From contig CAMPKL010000251.1 of the NCBI GenBank assembly GCA_946887065.1, positions 1 through 6,108 of the forward strand: a stretch of 6,108 nucleotides of DNA, in the 5' to 3' direction. This stretch comes from an uncultured Bryobacterales bacterium. Its GTDB lineage: Bacteria; Acidobacteriota; Terriglobia; Bryobacterales; UBA6623. The translations under genes and the position numbers were made by a program. Below are positions 1 to 6,108 of this stretch, in pieces; within the stretch, counting starts at the first letter, position 1, and the number at the start of each line of letters is the position of its first letter. The notes below the pieces were generated by a model. The model was not told the origin of the DNA. It searched no databases and saw nothing but the letters and a program-made list of their open reading frames with translations.

Positions 1-107
1 TAACCCAATCTGCCCAACTGGGGAACCGCGCCAAACCCTCCGGCGGGGATCGCGGCAGTCAACAGCGAACCGAAGAAGAAATGGCGGCGAGTGGTTTTAT
101 TCGTCAT
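1..107 (-). CDS. N-terminus of a Tat-exported protein, probably a Gfo/Idh/MocA-family oxidoreductase (partial)
   Basis: Reading the minus strand from the ATG at 107-105 gives 35 open codons that continue off the left edge. The protein begins MTNKTTRRHFFFGSLL and continues with AAIPAGGFGA, then a segment ending RLG. This is a textbook twin-arginine leader: a polar n-region, T-R-R-x-F-F, a short hydrophobic stretch and a small-residue region. It implies folded export across the inner membrane. From memory, the RRHFFFGSLL...AIPAGGFG...RLGY pattern is how many acidobacterial Gfo/Idh/MocA oxidoreductases begin (NAD(P)-dependent sugar or inositol dehydrogenase-like proteins). The catalytic part lies outside the window, so the product name is inferred from the leader alone. 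A purine-rich AGGTAGGG (minus strand, 123-116) about 8 nt before the ATG can serve as ribosome binding site. The gene is divergent from padR. Confidence 0.62.
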   Translation of the reverse strand, partial: MTNKTTRRHFFFGSLLTAAIPAGGFGAVPQLGRLG

Positions 108-147
108 GGTTTTGGCCCTACCTGTCGGAATTGGTACCGGCACGCAC

Positions 148-176
148 AGCATATCGGAGGTAGGCGTGCGGCGCAA
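148..176 (-). promoter_or_regulatory. Candidate sigma70-type promoter for the leftward Tat-leader gene
   Basis: On the minus strand, TTGCGC (176-171) and TATGCT (153-148) are separated by exactly 17 bp. They resemble -35 and -10 boxes, with 3 of 6 and 4 of 6 consensus bases. Transcription would start near 141, giving a leader of about 34 nt before the ATG at 107. This is a by-eye match in a GC-rich region and is only moderately specific. Confidence 0.3.
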
Positions 177-199
177 TCCCGGGGGCCGGCGCACATACA

Positions 200-259
200 A
201 AGAATTCTTTGCATTGCGAATCTCCGTGGTGTACACTCACCTCACTACTAAGAATTCTA
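200..259. promoter_or_regulatory. Putative operator: paired AAGAATTCT palindromes flanking GTGTACAC
   Basis: AAGAATTCTT (200-209) is a perfect 10-bp palindrome. AAGAATTCTA (250-259) repeats nine of its ten bases exactly 50 bp downstream, close to five helical turns. Between them, GTGTACAC (229-236) is a perfect 8-bp palindrome lying across the candidate -10. One AAGAATTCT copy sits just upstream of the -35 and the other just downstream of the predicted transcription start. PadR-family repressors are dimers that bind palindromes in their own promoters, so these are natural candidate sites. Which palindrome is bound, if any, cannot be told from the sequence. Confidence 0.4.
209..237 (+). promoter_or_regulatory. 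Candidate promoter of the padR-permease operon
   Basis: TTGCAT (209-214) and TACACT (232-237) are separated by 17 bp and fit a -35/-10 pair (3 of 6 and 4 of 6 consensus bases). The predicted start of transcription is near 244, about 19 nt before the padR ATG. The -10 overlaps the perfect palindrome GTGTACAC (229-236), and the -35 abuts the palindrome at 200-209. This is what a self-repressed promoter would look like. The boxes are assigned by eye. Confidence 0.4.
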
Positions 260-262
260 GGC

Positions 263-601
263 ATGGGACGCAAGAACTCCAAGAATGATTCTCTCCCCGG
301 ATCGCTCGACATGCTCATTCTCAAGACGCTGAGTCGCGGCGCCCTGCACGGCTACGCCATCGTGCAATTCATCCAACGCACATCGGGCGACGAGATCCTG
401 ATCGAAGAAGGTTCACTCTATCCCGCCCTGCAAAGGTTGGAATTGAACGGCTGGATCAACGGCGAGTGGGGTTTGACGCCGAACAAGCGGCACGCCCGGA
501 TTTACAGGATCACGGCCAAGGGCCGCAAGCAGCTCACACACGAGCAAGATCGCTACAAGCACCTGACGCTGGCCATCGCCAGGGTCATGGAAACGGAGTA
601 A
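263..601 (+). CDS. PadR-family transcriptional regulator (acidobacterial type)
   Basis: This 112-residue protein is an N-terminal winged-helix DNA-binding protein of the PadR family and probably represses its own operon. Family signatures in order are GSLDMLILKTL (13-23, helix 1), LHGYAI (28-33), the recognition segment EEGSLYPALQRLE (48-60), and the wing KRHARIYRITAKGRKQL (75-91). A helical tail to 112 would be the dimerisation helix. The short length matches the acidobacterial PadR group (small single-domain members) found next to ADOP permeases. The ATG at 263 is chosen because the family pattern starts just after it. The frame is open further upstream to an ATG at 209, but those 18 extra codons have no family resemblance and would lie across the promoter. 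The ribosome binding site is weak (only AGG, 258-261 region). The stop is 6 nt before the permease start. The effector ligand is unknown. Confidence 0.9.
   Translation: MGRKNSKNDSLPGSLDMLILKTLSRGALHGYAIVQFIQRTSGDEILIEEGSLYPALQRLELNGWINGEWGLTPNKRHARIYRITAKGRKQLTHEQDRYKHLTLAIARVMETE
595..598 (+). promoter_or_regulatory. Ribosome binding site of the permease, inside the end of padR
   Basis: GGAG at 595-598 overlaps the last codon of padR, directly before its TAA, and lies 9 nt upstream of the permease ATG at 608. This supports the ATG at 608 as the start and suggests that termination on padR helps initiation on the permease. Confidence 0.6.
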
Positions 602-607
602 CCCGGC

Positions 608-3271
608 ATGTCGATCAGGAGGCTCCGCTACTGGCTCACTCGCGCTCAGCGCGAAGCCGACCTCCGGAAAGAGATGGAGATGCACATCGAGGAGAAGGCG
701 GCCGAACTGATCGAAAACGGGATGAACGCAAGCGATGCTCGCCTAGAGGCGCGGCGTCGATTCGGAAACATCGGGCTCAAACAAGAAGAGTCCCGCGAGA
801 TCTGGATCTCCCGATGGTGGTCCGATTTTTGGCAAGACATTCGTTACGGCGCCCGAGGCATCCGGCGCGACCCGGGCTTCGCGGCCATTGCCATTGTTTC
901 CGCGGCGCTGGGCATCGGCGCCTGCACGACCATCTTCAGTCTGGTCAACGCGGCGGTGCTGCGGCAGCTGCCGGTCGCGGAGCCGAGCCGGTTGATGGCG
1001 ATTTCGGCGACGTCATCGGACGGCATCGCGGGCGAAACGCTGTCGTTCGCGGAGGTGAGAGACCTTCGGGAACGCACAGGCGCGCTGCAAGGCGTTGCCG
1101 CTTACGCTCCGCTGTTGGCAGGCGCGATCCGGCCCGAAGGGCAGGAGGCGAGGCGTTACTGGGGCTTTCTCGTGACGGGCAATTACTTCGATGTCGTTCA
1201 GCCCTCTTTCGTCGCAGGCGGCGGCTTCGTCGACGGTGAAGACGACATCCCTGGGGCTCCGGCGAAAGTCGTTCTTTCGCATGGATTCTGGACGACGGCG
1301 TTTGCTGGCGATCCGGCAATCGTCGGACGAGAGATACGTCTTAACGAAAAGGCCATGACCGTCGTCGGCGTGACCGGCGCCGGTTTTGCGGGCACCGAAG
1401 TTCTTTTGCGGGCGGACTTCTTCTTGCCGTTCTCCCAAATCGCGGAGATGCAGCGGCTGGGGGATAGCCCCGGACGCATGACGGAGTACGGCGCGGACTG
1501 GCTCTATGCCCTCGCCCGTCTTAAGACAAGCGCGATGATTCCTCAGGCGCAGGCGGAGTTGGCGTCAGTGGCCGAAGGCATTCGTGAACGCGTGCCGCGG
1601 ATGCGCGCCAGCCGCACGTTTCGCGCGGAACAAGCGGGCCAGTTGTTGGCGAGAGTGCGCGGCAGTGCGATGCCGACGCTCTTGCTGTTGTGTGCGATAA
1701 CCCTGCTCGTCCTGCTGACGGCTTGCGCCAACGTGGCCAATCTGATGCTGGCGCGCGCGTCGGCCCGCAGCAAGGAAATCGCAACACGCTTGGCCATCGG
1801 TTCCGGACGGGGCCGCATGATACGTCAGCTCACGGCCGAAAGTTTGTTGCTCGCGCTCGCGGGGGGAGTTGCGGGAGTTGGACTGACCGCCCTCGTGGTC
1901 CGGTCCTTGGCGAGGTTTGGCCTGCCCTTGCCGGTTCCCGTGGATCTCACCATACCGATCGACGCCCGAGTCCTACTTTTCGCCGCCGGCCTGTCCTTTT
2001 CCGCAGCCATCGCTTTCGGAGTCGTTCCCGCCTTTCGCTCCTCCCGCGCGGACTTGAGCCGCAGCCTTCGATCCGATAGGGGGCAACACGGAGGTCTTCG
2101 CCGCTTCGGTCTGCGGAACACGCTGGTGATCGCCCAAATCGCCATCTCCACTTCGCTTGTCATCTGCTCCGGGCTATTCCTTCGCAGTCTGGTTCATCTG
2201 CAAAATACGGATACGGGAATGAACGCCCGTAACGTGCTGCTAGCGGGCTTCGATCCGGGACTCAATCACTACAGCGAGGATCGAACGAGGCAGTTGTTGA
2301 TCGAGGCTCTCACACAGGTCGAGGCAATTCCGGGCGTGCTTTCCGCCAGCATCGTGAATCGCCTGCCTCTCAGCTTCGGCGCCAACAACACGGCGGTGCG
2401 GGTCGACTTCGACGCTCCAAACAGCGAATGGACGCCGACAACGGTCATGGCCGTCGGCCCACGCTATTTCGAAACGCTGGGAATTCCCTTGGCCGGCCGG
2501 GATTTCTCCGTCGAGAAATCGGGTGAGGAAATAGCCGTCGTCAATATGGAACTCGCCGAGACGTTGTTTCCCGATCAGGATCCCATTGGACGATCGTTCT
2601 TCTACGGCCCGCGTGAGGTTCGCATCATCGGTGTCGTGGCCAATACCAAGGCAAACTCCGTGCAAGAAGCCGAACCGCGAGCGATCTTCTACCGGCCCTT
2701 GTTGGACGCGTCGGCGGATACGTCCGGGTTCGGAGGTTTCACGTTAGTCGTAAAGGCCGCGCCCAACGCTGGGCCGGTAAGCGGCGCTGTGATACAAAGG
2801 CTTCGCTCCATCGACGCCAATCTTGTGGTCGAGTTCATCGGAAGCATGGAATCCCATGTGCAGGAATCATTGTTCTTCCCGCGCGTCACATCGATGCTGT
2901 TCGGCACAGCCGGGTTAGTGGGATTGTTCATTGCAGCCATCGGCATCTACGGAGTGGTCAGCTTCGCGGTCGCGCGACGAACGCGTGAAATCGGCATACG
3001 CATGGCCCTTGGAGCACGGTCGGCGCAAGTCGCCGGCATGGTGCTGGGTCACGGCGCGTCGCTGGCGCTCATCGGTATCGCCATTGGTCTGGCTGGCGGA
3101 ATGGCGTTGGCCGCGACTGCCGGCAGCTTGATCTACGGCGTTAGCGCCACCGACCCGCTTATCTTCGCCACTGTTCCGGTGATCTTACTGTCCGTGGCCC
3201 TGTTCGCAACAGCTATTCCGGCGCGCCGTGCCGCGCGAGTCGACCCGAATCGCACACTGCGCGCCGAGTAG
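608..3271 (+). CDS. ADOP-family ABC transporter permease (MacB/FtsX-like, duplicated, no ATPase domain)
   Basis: This 887-residue inner-membrane protein consists of two MacB/FtsX-type permease units in one chain. Residues 1-85 form a charged cytosolic prefix (MSIRRLRYWL..., with EADLRKEMEMHIEEKAAELI and ARRRFGN). Unit one has a membrane helix at about 91-117, a periplasmic MacB-like domain at about 125-350, and helices near 355-380, 411-432 and 453-476. The cytosolic loop between the second and third carries RASARSKEIATRLAIGSGRG (383-402). Unit two has helices near 505-526, 762-787, 813-838 and 850-872, a second periplasmic domain at about 530-755, and the loop VARRTREIGIRMALGARSAQ (788-807). 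It ends RVDPNRTLRAE, the usual MacB-type C-terminus. The R-x-x-EI-x-x-R-A-x-G loops are the parts that contact the ATPase in MacB. No Walker A or ABC signature is present here or in neighbouring genes. The length fits acidobacterial duplicated orphan permeases. Substrate and direction are unknown; by analogy with MacB it may work in export or transmembrane mechanotransmission. It is co-transcribed with padR. Confidence 0.93.
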   Translation: MSIRRLRYWLTRAQREADLRKEMEMHIEEKAAELIENGMNASDARLEARRRFGNIGLKQEESREIWISRWWSDFWQDIRYGARGIRRDPGFAAIAIVSAALGIGACTTIFSLVNAAVLRQLPVAEPSRLMAISATSSDGIAGETLSFAEVRDLRERTGALQGVAAYAPLLAGAIRPEGQEARRYWGFLVTGNYFDVVQPSFVAGGGFVDGEDDIPGAPAKVVLSHGFWTTAFAGDPAIVGREIRLNEKAMTVVGVTGAGFAGTEVLLRADFFLPFSQIAEMQRLGDSPGRMTEYGADWLYALARLKTSAMIPQAQAELASVAEGIRERVPRMRASRTFRAEQAGQLLARVRGSAMPTLLLLCAITLLVLLTACANVANLMLARASARSKEIATRLAIGSGRGRMIRQLTAESLLLALAGGVAGVGLTALVVRSLARFGLPLPVPVDLTIPIDARVLLFAAGLSFSAAIAFGVVPAFRSSRADLSRSLRSDRGQHGGLRRFGLRNTLVIAQIAISTSLVICSGLFLRSLVHLQNTDTGMNARNVLLAGFDPGLNHYSEDRTRQLLIEALTQVEAIPGVLSASIVNRLPLSFGANNTAVRVDFDAPNSEWTPTTVMAVGPRYFETLGIPLAGRDFSVEKSGEEIAVVNMELAETLFPDQDPIGRSFFYGPREVRIIGVVANTKANSVQEAEPRAIFYRPLLDASADTSGFGGFTLVVKAAPNAGPVSGAVIQRLRSIDANLVVEFIGSMESHVQESLFFPRVTSMLFGTAGLVGLFIAAIGIYGVVSFAVARRTREIGIRMALGARSAQVAGMVLGHGASLALIGIAIGLAGGMALAATAGSLIYGVSATDPLIFATVPVILLSVALFATAIPARRAARVDPNRTLRAE

Positions 3272-3276
3272 TCACC

Positions 3277-3624
3277 TCACAGCAGCGGCAGCGCGCCGGT
3301 GATCGTGTCGATCTCGGCCTCGGCCGCAGGTCCCAGTCCGAGGCAGGTGACCGTACCGGCGGCAAGCAGAGTGCGACCCGCGTCGCGAATCACCGCAGCG
3401 GGGACTCTCGCCTCGACGGCCTGCTTCTCCAGAGTAAGAAGTTCGGCTTCACTGCGGACCGCCACTACGATCTTTGGCATGCCGTCCTTGAGCCATGCTT
3501 CCTGAGCCGGTCGCTCGGCCGCTAGGAAAGCCGCCACTGCGGCGTGGGCAACCTGCGCCGCCAGCTTGCCGGCCGGCAGCACGAGCGATTCGTTGACTAC
3601 GATGACCTGTTTCATTCGTTCCAT
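3277..3624 (-). CDS. pth2: Peptidyl-tRNA hydrolase, Pth2 family
   Basis: This 115-residue cytosolic protein should release tRNA from peptidyl-tRNA that drops off ribosomes. It belongs to the Pth2 family, typical of archaea and eukaryotes, and is unrelated in fold to the usual bacterial Pth1. Family motifs are complete: [10 protein letters not shown] (19-28, conserved Lys and His of the active region), [15 protein letters not shown] (51-65), DAGRT (81-85, conserved Asp), LGLGP (95-99) and ID-x-x-TG-x-L-x-LL at the C-terminus (105-115). The length matches stand-alone Pth2. Two in-frame ATGs are possible. The first (3624) gives [10 protein letters not shown]. The second (3615) gives MKQVIVV, closer to most homologues I recall, with GGA 4 nt upstream. 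Neither has a strong ribosome binding site. The gene converges on the permease (5 bp between stops) and diverges from the DUF255 gene. Whether the genome also has Pth1 cannot be judged here. Confidence 0.9.
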   Translation of the reverse strand: MERMKQVIVVNESLVLPAGKLAAQVAHAAVAAFLAAERPAQEAWLKDGMPKIVVAVRSEAELLTLEKQAVEARVPAAVIRDAGRTLLAAGTVTCLGLGPAAEAEIDTITGALPLL

Positions 3625-3659
3625 AATGAGCGCAACCTGCGCGTGGGCGAGTTAATCCC

Positions 3660-3665
3660 TATACT
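3660..3665 (+). promoter_or_regulatory. Possible -10 box of a leaderless DUF255 transcript
   Basis: TATACT (3660-3665) matches 5 of 6 bases of the -10 consensus and ends 7 nt before the GTG at 3673. Transcription would then begin at or next to the start codon, which would explain the missing ribosome binding site. No convincing -35 sits 16-18 bp upstream. Confidence 0.25.
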
Positions 3666-3672
3666 GCTCGAT

Positions 3673-5925
3673 GTGCGTCTTGCCTTTCTCGTTTTGCTTT
3701 CTATCGGTGTTGCTTCCGCGCAGCAGGCGTCTTCCGCGCTGGGCGCCGAGCCCTACCCGGACTCTTTAAGGCAACAATTGGCGACGGCTTGGGCTAACCG
3801 CCCCGCCGACTACGTGCCGCGCACGCGGCATCGTAACGACGACGGTACGCCGAGATTCACGAACCGGCTGTTGCTGGAATCGAGTCCCTACCTGTTGCAG
3901 CACGCGCACAATCCGGTGGACTGGCATCCTTGGGGAGACGAGGCCTTCGAAAAGGCCCGCGAACTGGGGCGTCCGGTGCTGCTTAGCGTCGGCTACGCCA
4001 CCTGTCATTGGTGCCACGTAATGGAAGAGGAGTCCTTCGAGGACGAAGAGATTGCGCGTTTCATCAACGAAAATTATGTGGCCATCAAAGTCGATCGGGA
4101 GCAGCGCCCGGACGTGGACGGCGTCTACATGGCGGCGGTGCAGGTGACGACGGGGAGCGCGGGCGGATGGCCGATGACCGCTTGGCTCTCGCCGGACCGC
4201 CGGCCGTTCTACGCCGGCTCGTATTTCCCTCCACGCGACGGAGACCGCGGCGTCCAAACAGGCTTTCTGACCTTGTTGAATAAATTGCTCGGCATCTACA
4301 AGGAACAGCCCGAAGTCATCTCCAACAACTCGAAGTTGATCGCCGAGCGCATCGGCGTATTGCTCTCGACGAGGCCGGCGAGCGAGGCGCCCGCCGAGGC
4401 GGCGTTGACCAGCGCCATAGCGGAATACAAGCGCCGTTTCGACGCAGAGAACGGCGGCTTGCGCGGCGGACCGAAATTCCCGAGCAGTTTGCCGATTCGG
4501 CTGTTGCTGGAAGAACACAAGGCGACCCAAGATGCCGAGTTGCTTTCGATGGCATCGACAACGCTTGCGGCGATGGCGGCGAGCGGCATTCGCGACCACA
4601 TTGGCGGAGGTTTCCACCGCTACGCGGTCGACTACCGCTGGCGCGTACCGCATTTCGAAAAGATGCTTTACGACAACGCTTTGCTGGCGTCGGCTTACCT
4701 GGATGGTTGGCGCGCTTCCGGCAATGGGTATTTCGCGGCCGTCGCCCGCGACACCCTAACGTACGTTTCGCGCGACATGACCTCTGCCGAAGGGGCATTC
4801 TTTTCGGCGACCGACGCGGATTCTTTGGATCGCACGACGGGCGAGCGCAAAGAAGGGCTCTACTTTACCTGGACGCTCGAAGAGTTCGAGCAAACGCTCG
4901 GGGCGGAGGATGCGGCGATCGCCGCGGCGCTGTGGTCAGTGGACAAGGGAGGAGAACTGGAAGGACGTAACGTGCTGCGCCGGGAGCTTTCGCCGGTTGA
5001 GATCGCACGGCGGTTCCAGATGAGCGAAGCGGACCTCGCAGCAAGAGTCGGCTCCATGCGGCAGCGGCTCCTCGGGGCTCGCGCCTCGCGCCCGGCGCCG
5101 CTACGCGACGACAAGATCGTTGCTGCATGGAATGGGCTGATGATCTCGGCTTACGCTCAAGCGGCATTCGCTTTCAGCGAGCCGTCCTACGCCGAAGCCG
5201 CCGCCAAGGCCGCGCGGTACATCTTAGACACGATGCGCATCGACGGCAGGCTGCAGCGCAGCTCGCTCAACGGCGTTCCCAGCGGCGAGGGCTACCTCGA
5301 TGACTACGCTTTCTTGATCGCCGGCCTGATCGATCTGTATGAAGCAACCGGCGAGATCGACTGGCTGCAACAGGCAATCGCCTTAAACGCGGTTCTCGAC
5401 CGCCATTTCGCGAACCCGCAAGGCGGTTACTATCTCACCGCCGACGATCACGAAGGCCTGATCGTGCGCCAGCAACCGGCCTTCGACAGCGCCGAGCCCT
5501 CAGGCAATTCGGTGCAGGTCATGAACCTGTTGCGGCTGCACGAGTTCACGACCGATGATGCTTACCGCGTTCGCGCCGAACGCTCTTTCGCCCAATTTGC
5601 AGGAACGCTGGCATCGAGCCCCACGGCGCTTGGCGAGATGCTGCGCGCGCTGCGCTGGCGGCTGTCGAAGCCGAAGCAGATTCTTTTTGTCGCAAAATCG
5701 CGAGCGGAGGCCCAACAACTCGCTTCCGCTGTCAGAGCCTCGTACGTCCCTCAGCGCATCATCGCCGTGGCCGCTGAGGCGGATATTCCCACGCTGGCCC
5801 CGACCATCCCGCTATTTGAAGAAAAGGTCGCAATCGGCGGACGGCCCACCGCCTACGTCTGCGAAGAGCGCATTTGCAAACTTCCGGCTTTTGACGCTGA
5901 AACCCTGGTTGGGCTGCTTGACTAA
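3673..5925 (+). CDS. Exported thioredoxin-fold DUF255 protein (YyaL/SPATA20 family)
   Basis: With the GTG start at 3673 the protein has 750 residues. Residues 1-16 read as a Sec signal peptide ([16 protein letters not shown], cleavage before QQ), so the mature protein should be periplasmic or extracellular. Residues about 75-210 are the thioredoxin-like domain: NPVDWHPWG, the redox-type motif C111-H-W-C114-H, VKVDRE-like [12 protein letters not shown], and GGWPM with a probable cis-proline at 167. The remainder is a helical barrel resembling six-hairpin glycosidases: GGPKFP (265-270), [10 protein letters not shown] and [11 protein letters not shown] (308-337), SATDADS (378-384), [12 protein letters not shown] (479-490), EGYLDDYAF (539-547), DSAEPSGNS (605-613) and a C-terminal [10 protein letters not shown] with C730 and C735. 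The reaction is unknown for the family. The frame is open to GTG codons at 3643 and 3544, but the signal peptide begins only at 3673, and the 3544 start would overlap pth2 by 81 bp. No ribosome binding site precedes 3673 or 3643, so the start remains uncertain. Confidence 0.88.
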   Translation: MRLAFLVLLSIGVASAQQASSALGAEPYPDSLRQQLATAWANRPADYVPRTRHRNDDGTPRFTNRLLLESSPYLLQHAHNPVDWHPWGDEAFEKARELGRPVLLSVGYATCHWCHVMEEESFEDEEIARFINENYVAIKVDREQRPDVDGVYMAAVQVTTGSAGGWPMTAWLSPDRRPFYAGSYFPPRDGDRGVQTGFLTLLNKLLGIYKEQPEVISNNSKLIAERIGVLLSTRPASEAPAEAALTSAIAEYKRRFDAENGGLRGGPKFPSSLPIRLLLEEHKATQDAELLSMASTTLAAMAASGIRDHIGGGFHRYAVDYRWRVPHFEKMLYDNALLASAYLDGWRASGNGYFAAVARDTLTYVSRDMTSAEGAFFSATDADSLDRTTGERKEGLYFTWTLEEFEQTLGAEDAAIAAALWSVDKGGELEGRNVLRRELSPVEIARRFQMSEADLAARVGSMRQRLLGARASRPAPLRDDKIVAAWNGLMISAYAQAAFAFSEPSYAEAAAKAARYILDTMRIDGRLQRSSLNGVPSGEGYLDDYAFLIAGLIDLYEATGEIDWLQQAIALNAVLDRHFANPQGGYYLTADDHEGLIVRQQPAFDSAEPSGNSVQVMNLLRLHEFTTDDAYRVRAERSFAQFAGTLASSPTALGEMLRALRWRLSKPKQILFVAKSRAEAQQLASAVRASYVPQRIIAVAAEADIPTLAPTIPLFEEKVAIGGRPTAYVCEERICKLPAFDAETLVGLLD

Positions 5926-5970
5926 CCACGATGACGCGTGGCGGGCCGGCAAGCCGATCGCTACGTCGGA

Positions 5971-6108
5971 CTACTTACTCGTTCCTTCGGGGCCTGCCGC
6001 AGCGCCGCGGTCGGTCGCAGTTCCTGGGGGCCGGCCGCGGTTGAGCCAGACGAAGAGCGCAATGATGACAGCTGTCACAACGATTGCGATCCAGACGTTT
6101 TGCTTGTT
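5971..6108 (-). CDS. C-terminus of a small or tail-anchored membrane protein (partial, unidentified)
   Basis: On the minus strand one frame is open from the right edge to TAG at 5973-5971, giving 45 residues. They hold a single strongly hydrophobic segment (NVWIAIVVTAVIIALFVWL) followed by an arginine-containing turn (NRGRPP) and a polar Gly/Ala/Pro-rich tail ending EGTSK. The positive charge after the helix suggests that the tail is cytosolic. The start lies outside the window. NKQNVW at the edge could directly follow a start Met, making a protein of about 46 residues, or this could be the membrane anchor of a longer protein. No family is recognised. It is convergent with the DUF255 gene, with 45 bp between stop codons. 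Confidence 0.5.
   Translation of the reverse strand, partial: NKQNVWIAIVVTAVIIALFVWLNRGRPPGTATDRGAAAGPEGTSK

Noticed and set aside
117..164. CCTACCT (117-123) and AGGTAGG (158-164), which could fold to hide the ribosome binding site of the leftward gene
   Set aside because: The predicted leftward transcript starts near 141, so the distal arm would not be in the mRNA. A 7-bp stem with a 34-nt loop is also weak.
209..262. Upstream ATG extension of padR
   Set aside because: The 18 added residues do not resemble the family and overlap the candidate promoter and operator.
466..1239. 257-codon plus-strand frame overlapping padR and the permease
   Set aside because: The protein is Arg/Gly/Ala-rich low-complexity sequence without motifs, and both overlapping genes are solid family members in another frame.
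3544..3672. Upstream GTG starts (3544 and 3643) for the DUF255 gene
   Set aside because: They place non-hydrophobic residues before a clean signal peptide, and the 3544 start overlaps pth2. The start at 3643 cannot be fully excluded.
3766..4653. 295-codon open frame on the minus strand opposite the DUF255 gene
   Set aside because: It lies wholly antisense to a well-supported protein, has an Arg/Val/His-rich composition with no family motif, and is expected from GC-rich codon usage.
5926..5941. Hairpin CCACG-ATGACG-CGTGG directly after the DUF255 stop
   Set aside because: The stem is only 5 bp and no T-tract follows, so it cannot be called an intrinsic terminator.

Overview
The window most likely comes from a member of the Acidobacteriota (Terriglobia or Bryobacteria/Solibacter-like). 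The main reason is the pair at 263-3271. A small PadR-type regulator is followed directly by a duplicated, ATPase-less MacB/FtsX-type permease, an arrangement so typical of that phylum that the protein families carry its name (acidobacterial PadR family; acidobacterial duplicated orphan permease, ADOP). GC-rich coding sequence and the Tat leader of a Gfo/Idh/MocA-like oxidoreductase at the left edge agree with this. No phage, IS, CRISPR, tRNA or rRNA signal was seen.

Layout, left to right. Positions 1-107 (minus) are the first 35 codons of a Tat-exported protein that runs off the left edge. Positions 108-262 are a divergent regulatory region with a candidate promoter on each strand. The plus-strand promoter is bracketed by two near-identical AAGAATTCT palindromes 50 bp apart and has a third palindrome, GTGTACAC, across its -10. 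Positions 263-601 (plus) are the PadR regulator and 608-3271 (plus) the ADOP permease, whose ribosome binding site lies in the last codons of padR. Positions 3277-3624 (minus) are a Pth2-type peptidyl-tRNA hydrolase that converges on the permease with only 5 bp between stop codons. Positions 3673-5925 (plus, GTG start) are an exported thioredoxin-fold DUF255/YyaL/SPATA20-family protein, divergent from pth2 across a gap of about 50 bp. Positions 5971-6108 (minus) are the C-terminal 45 codons of a small or tail-anchored membrane protein that runs off the right edge.

Only padR and the permease clearly form an operon. The usual reading is that PadR represses its own promoter and so controls the permease, which has no ATP-binding subunit here. 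The other genes are single transcription units in alternating orientation with very short spacers, so transcripts of neighbours probably overlap at 3271/3277 and around 3624-3673. No clearly new multi-gene system is visible. The points most worth following are the operator architecture before padR, the ATPase-less permease with its charged N-terminal prefix, and the start and export of the DUF255 protein.
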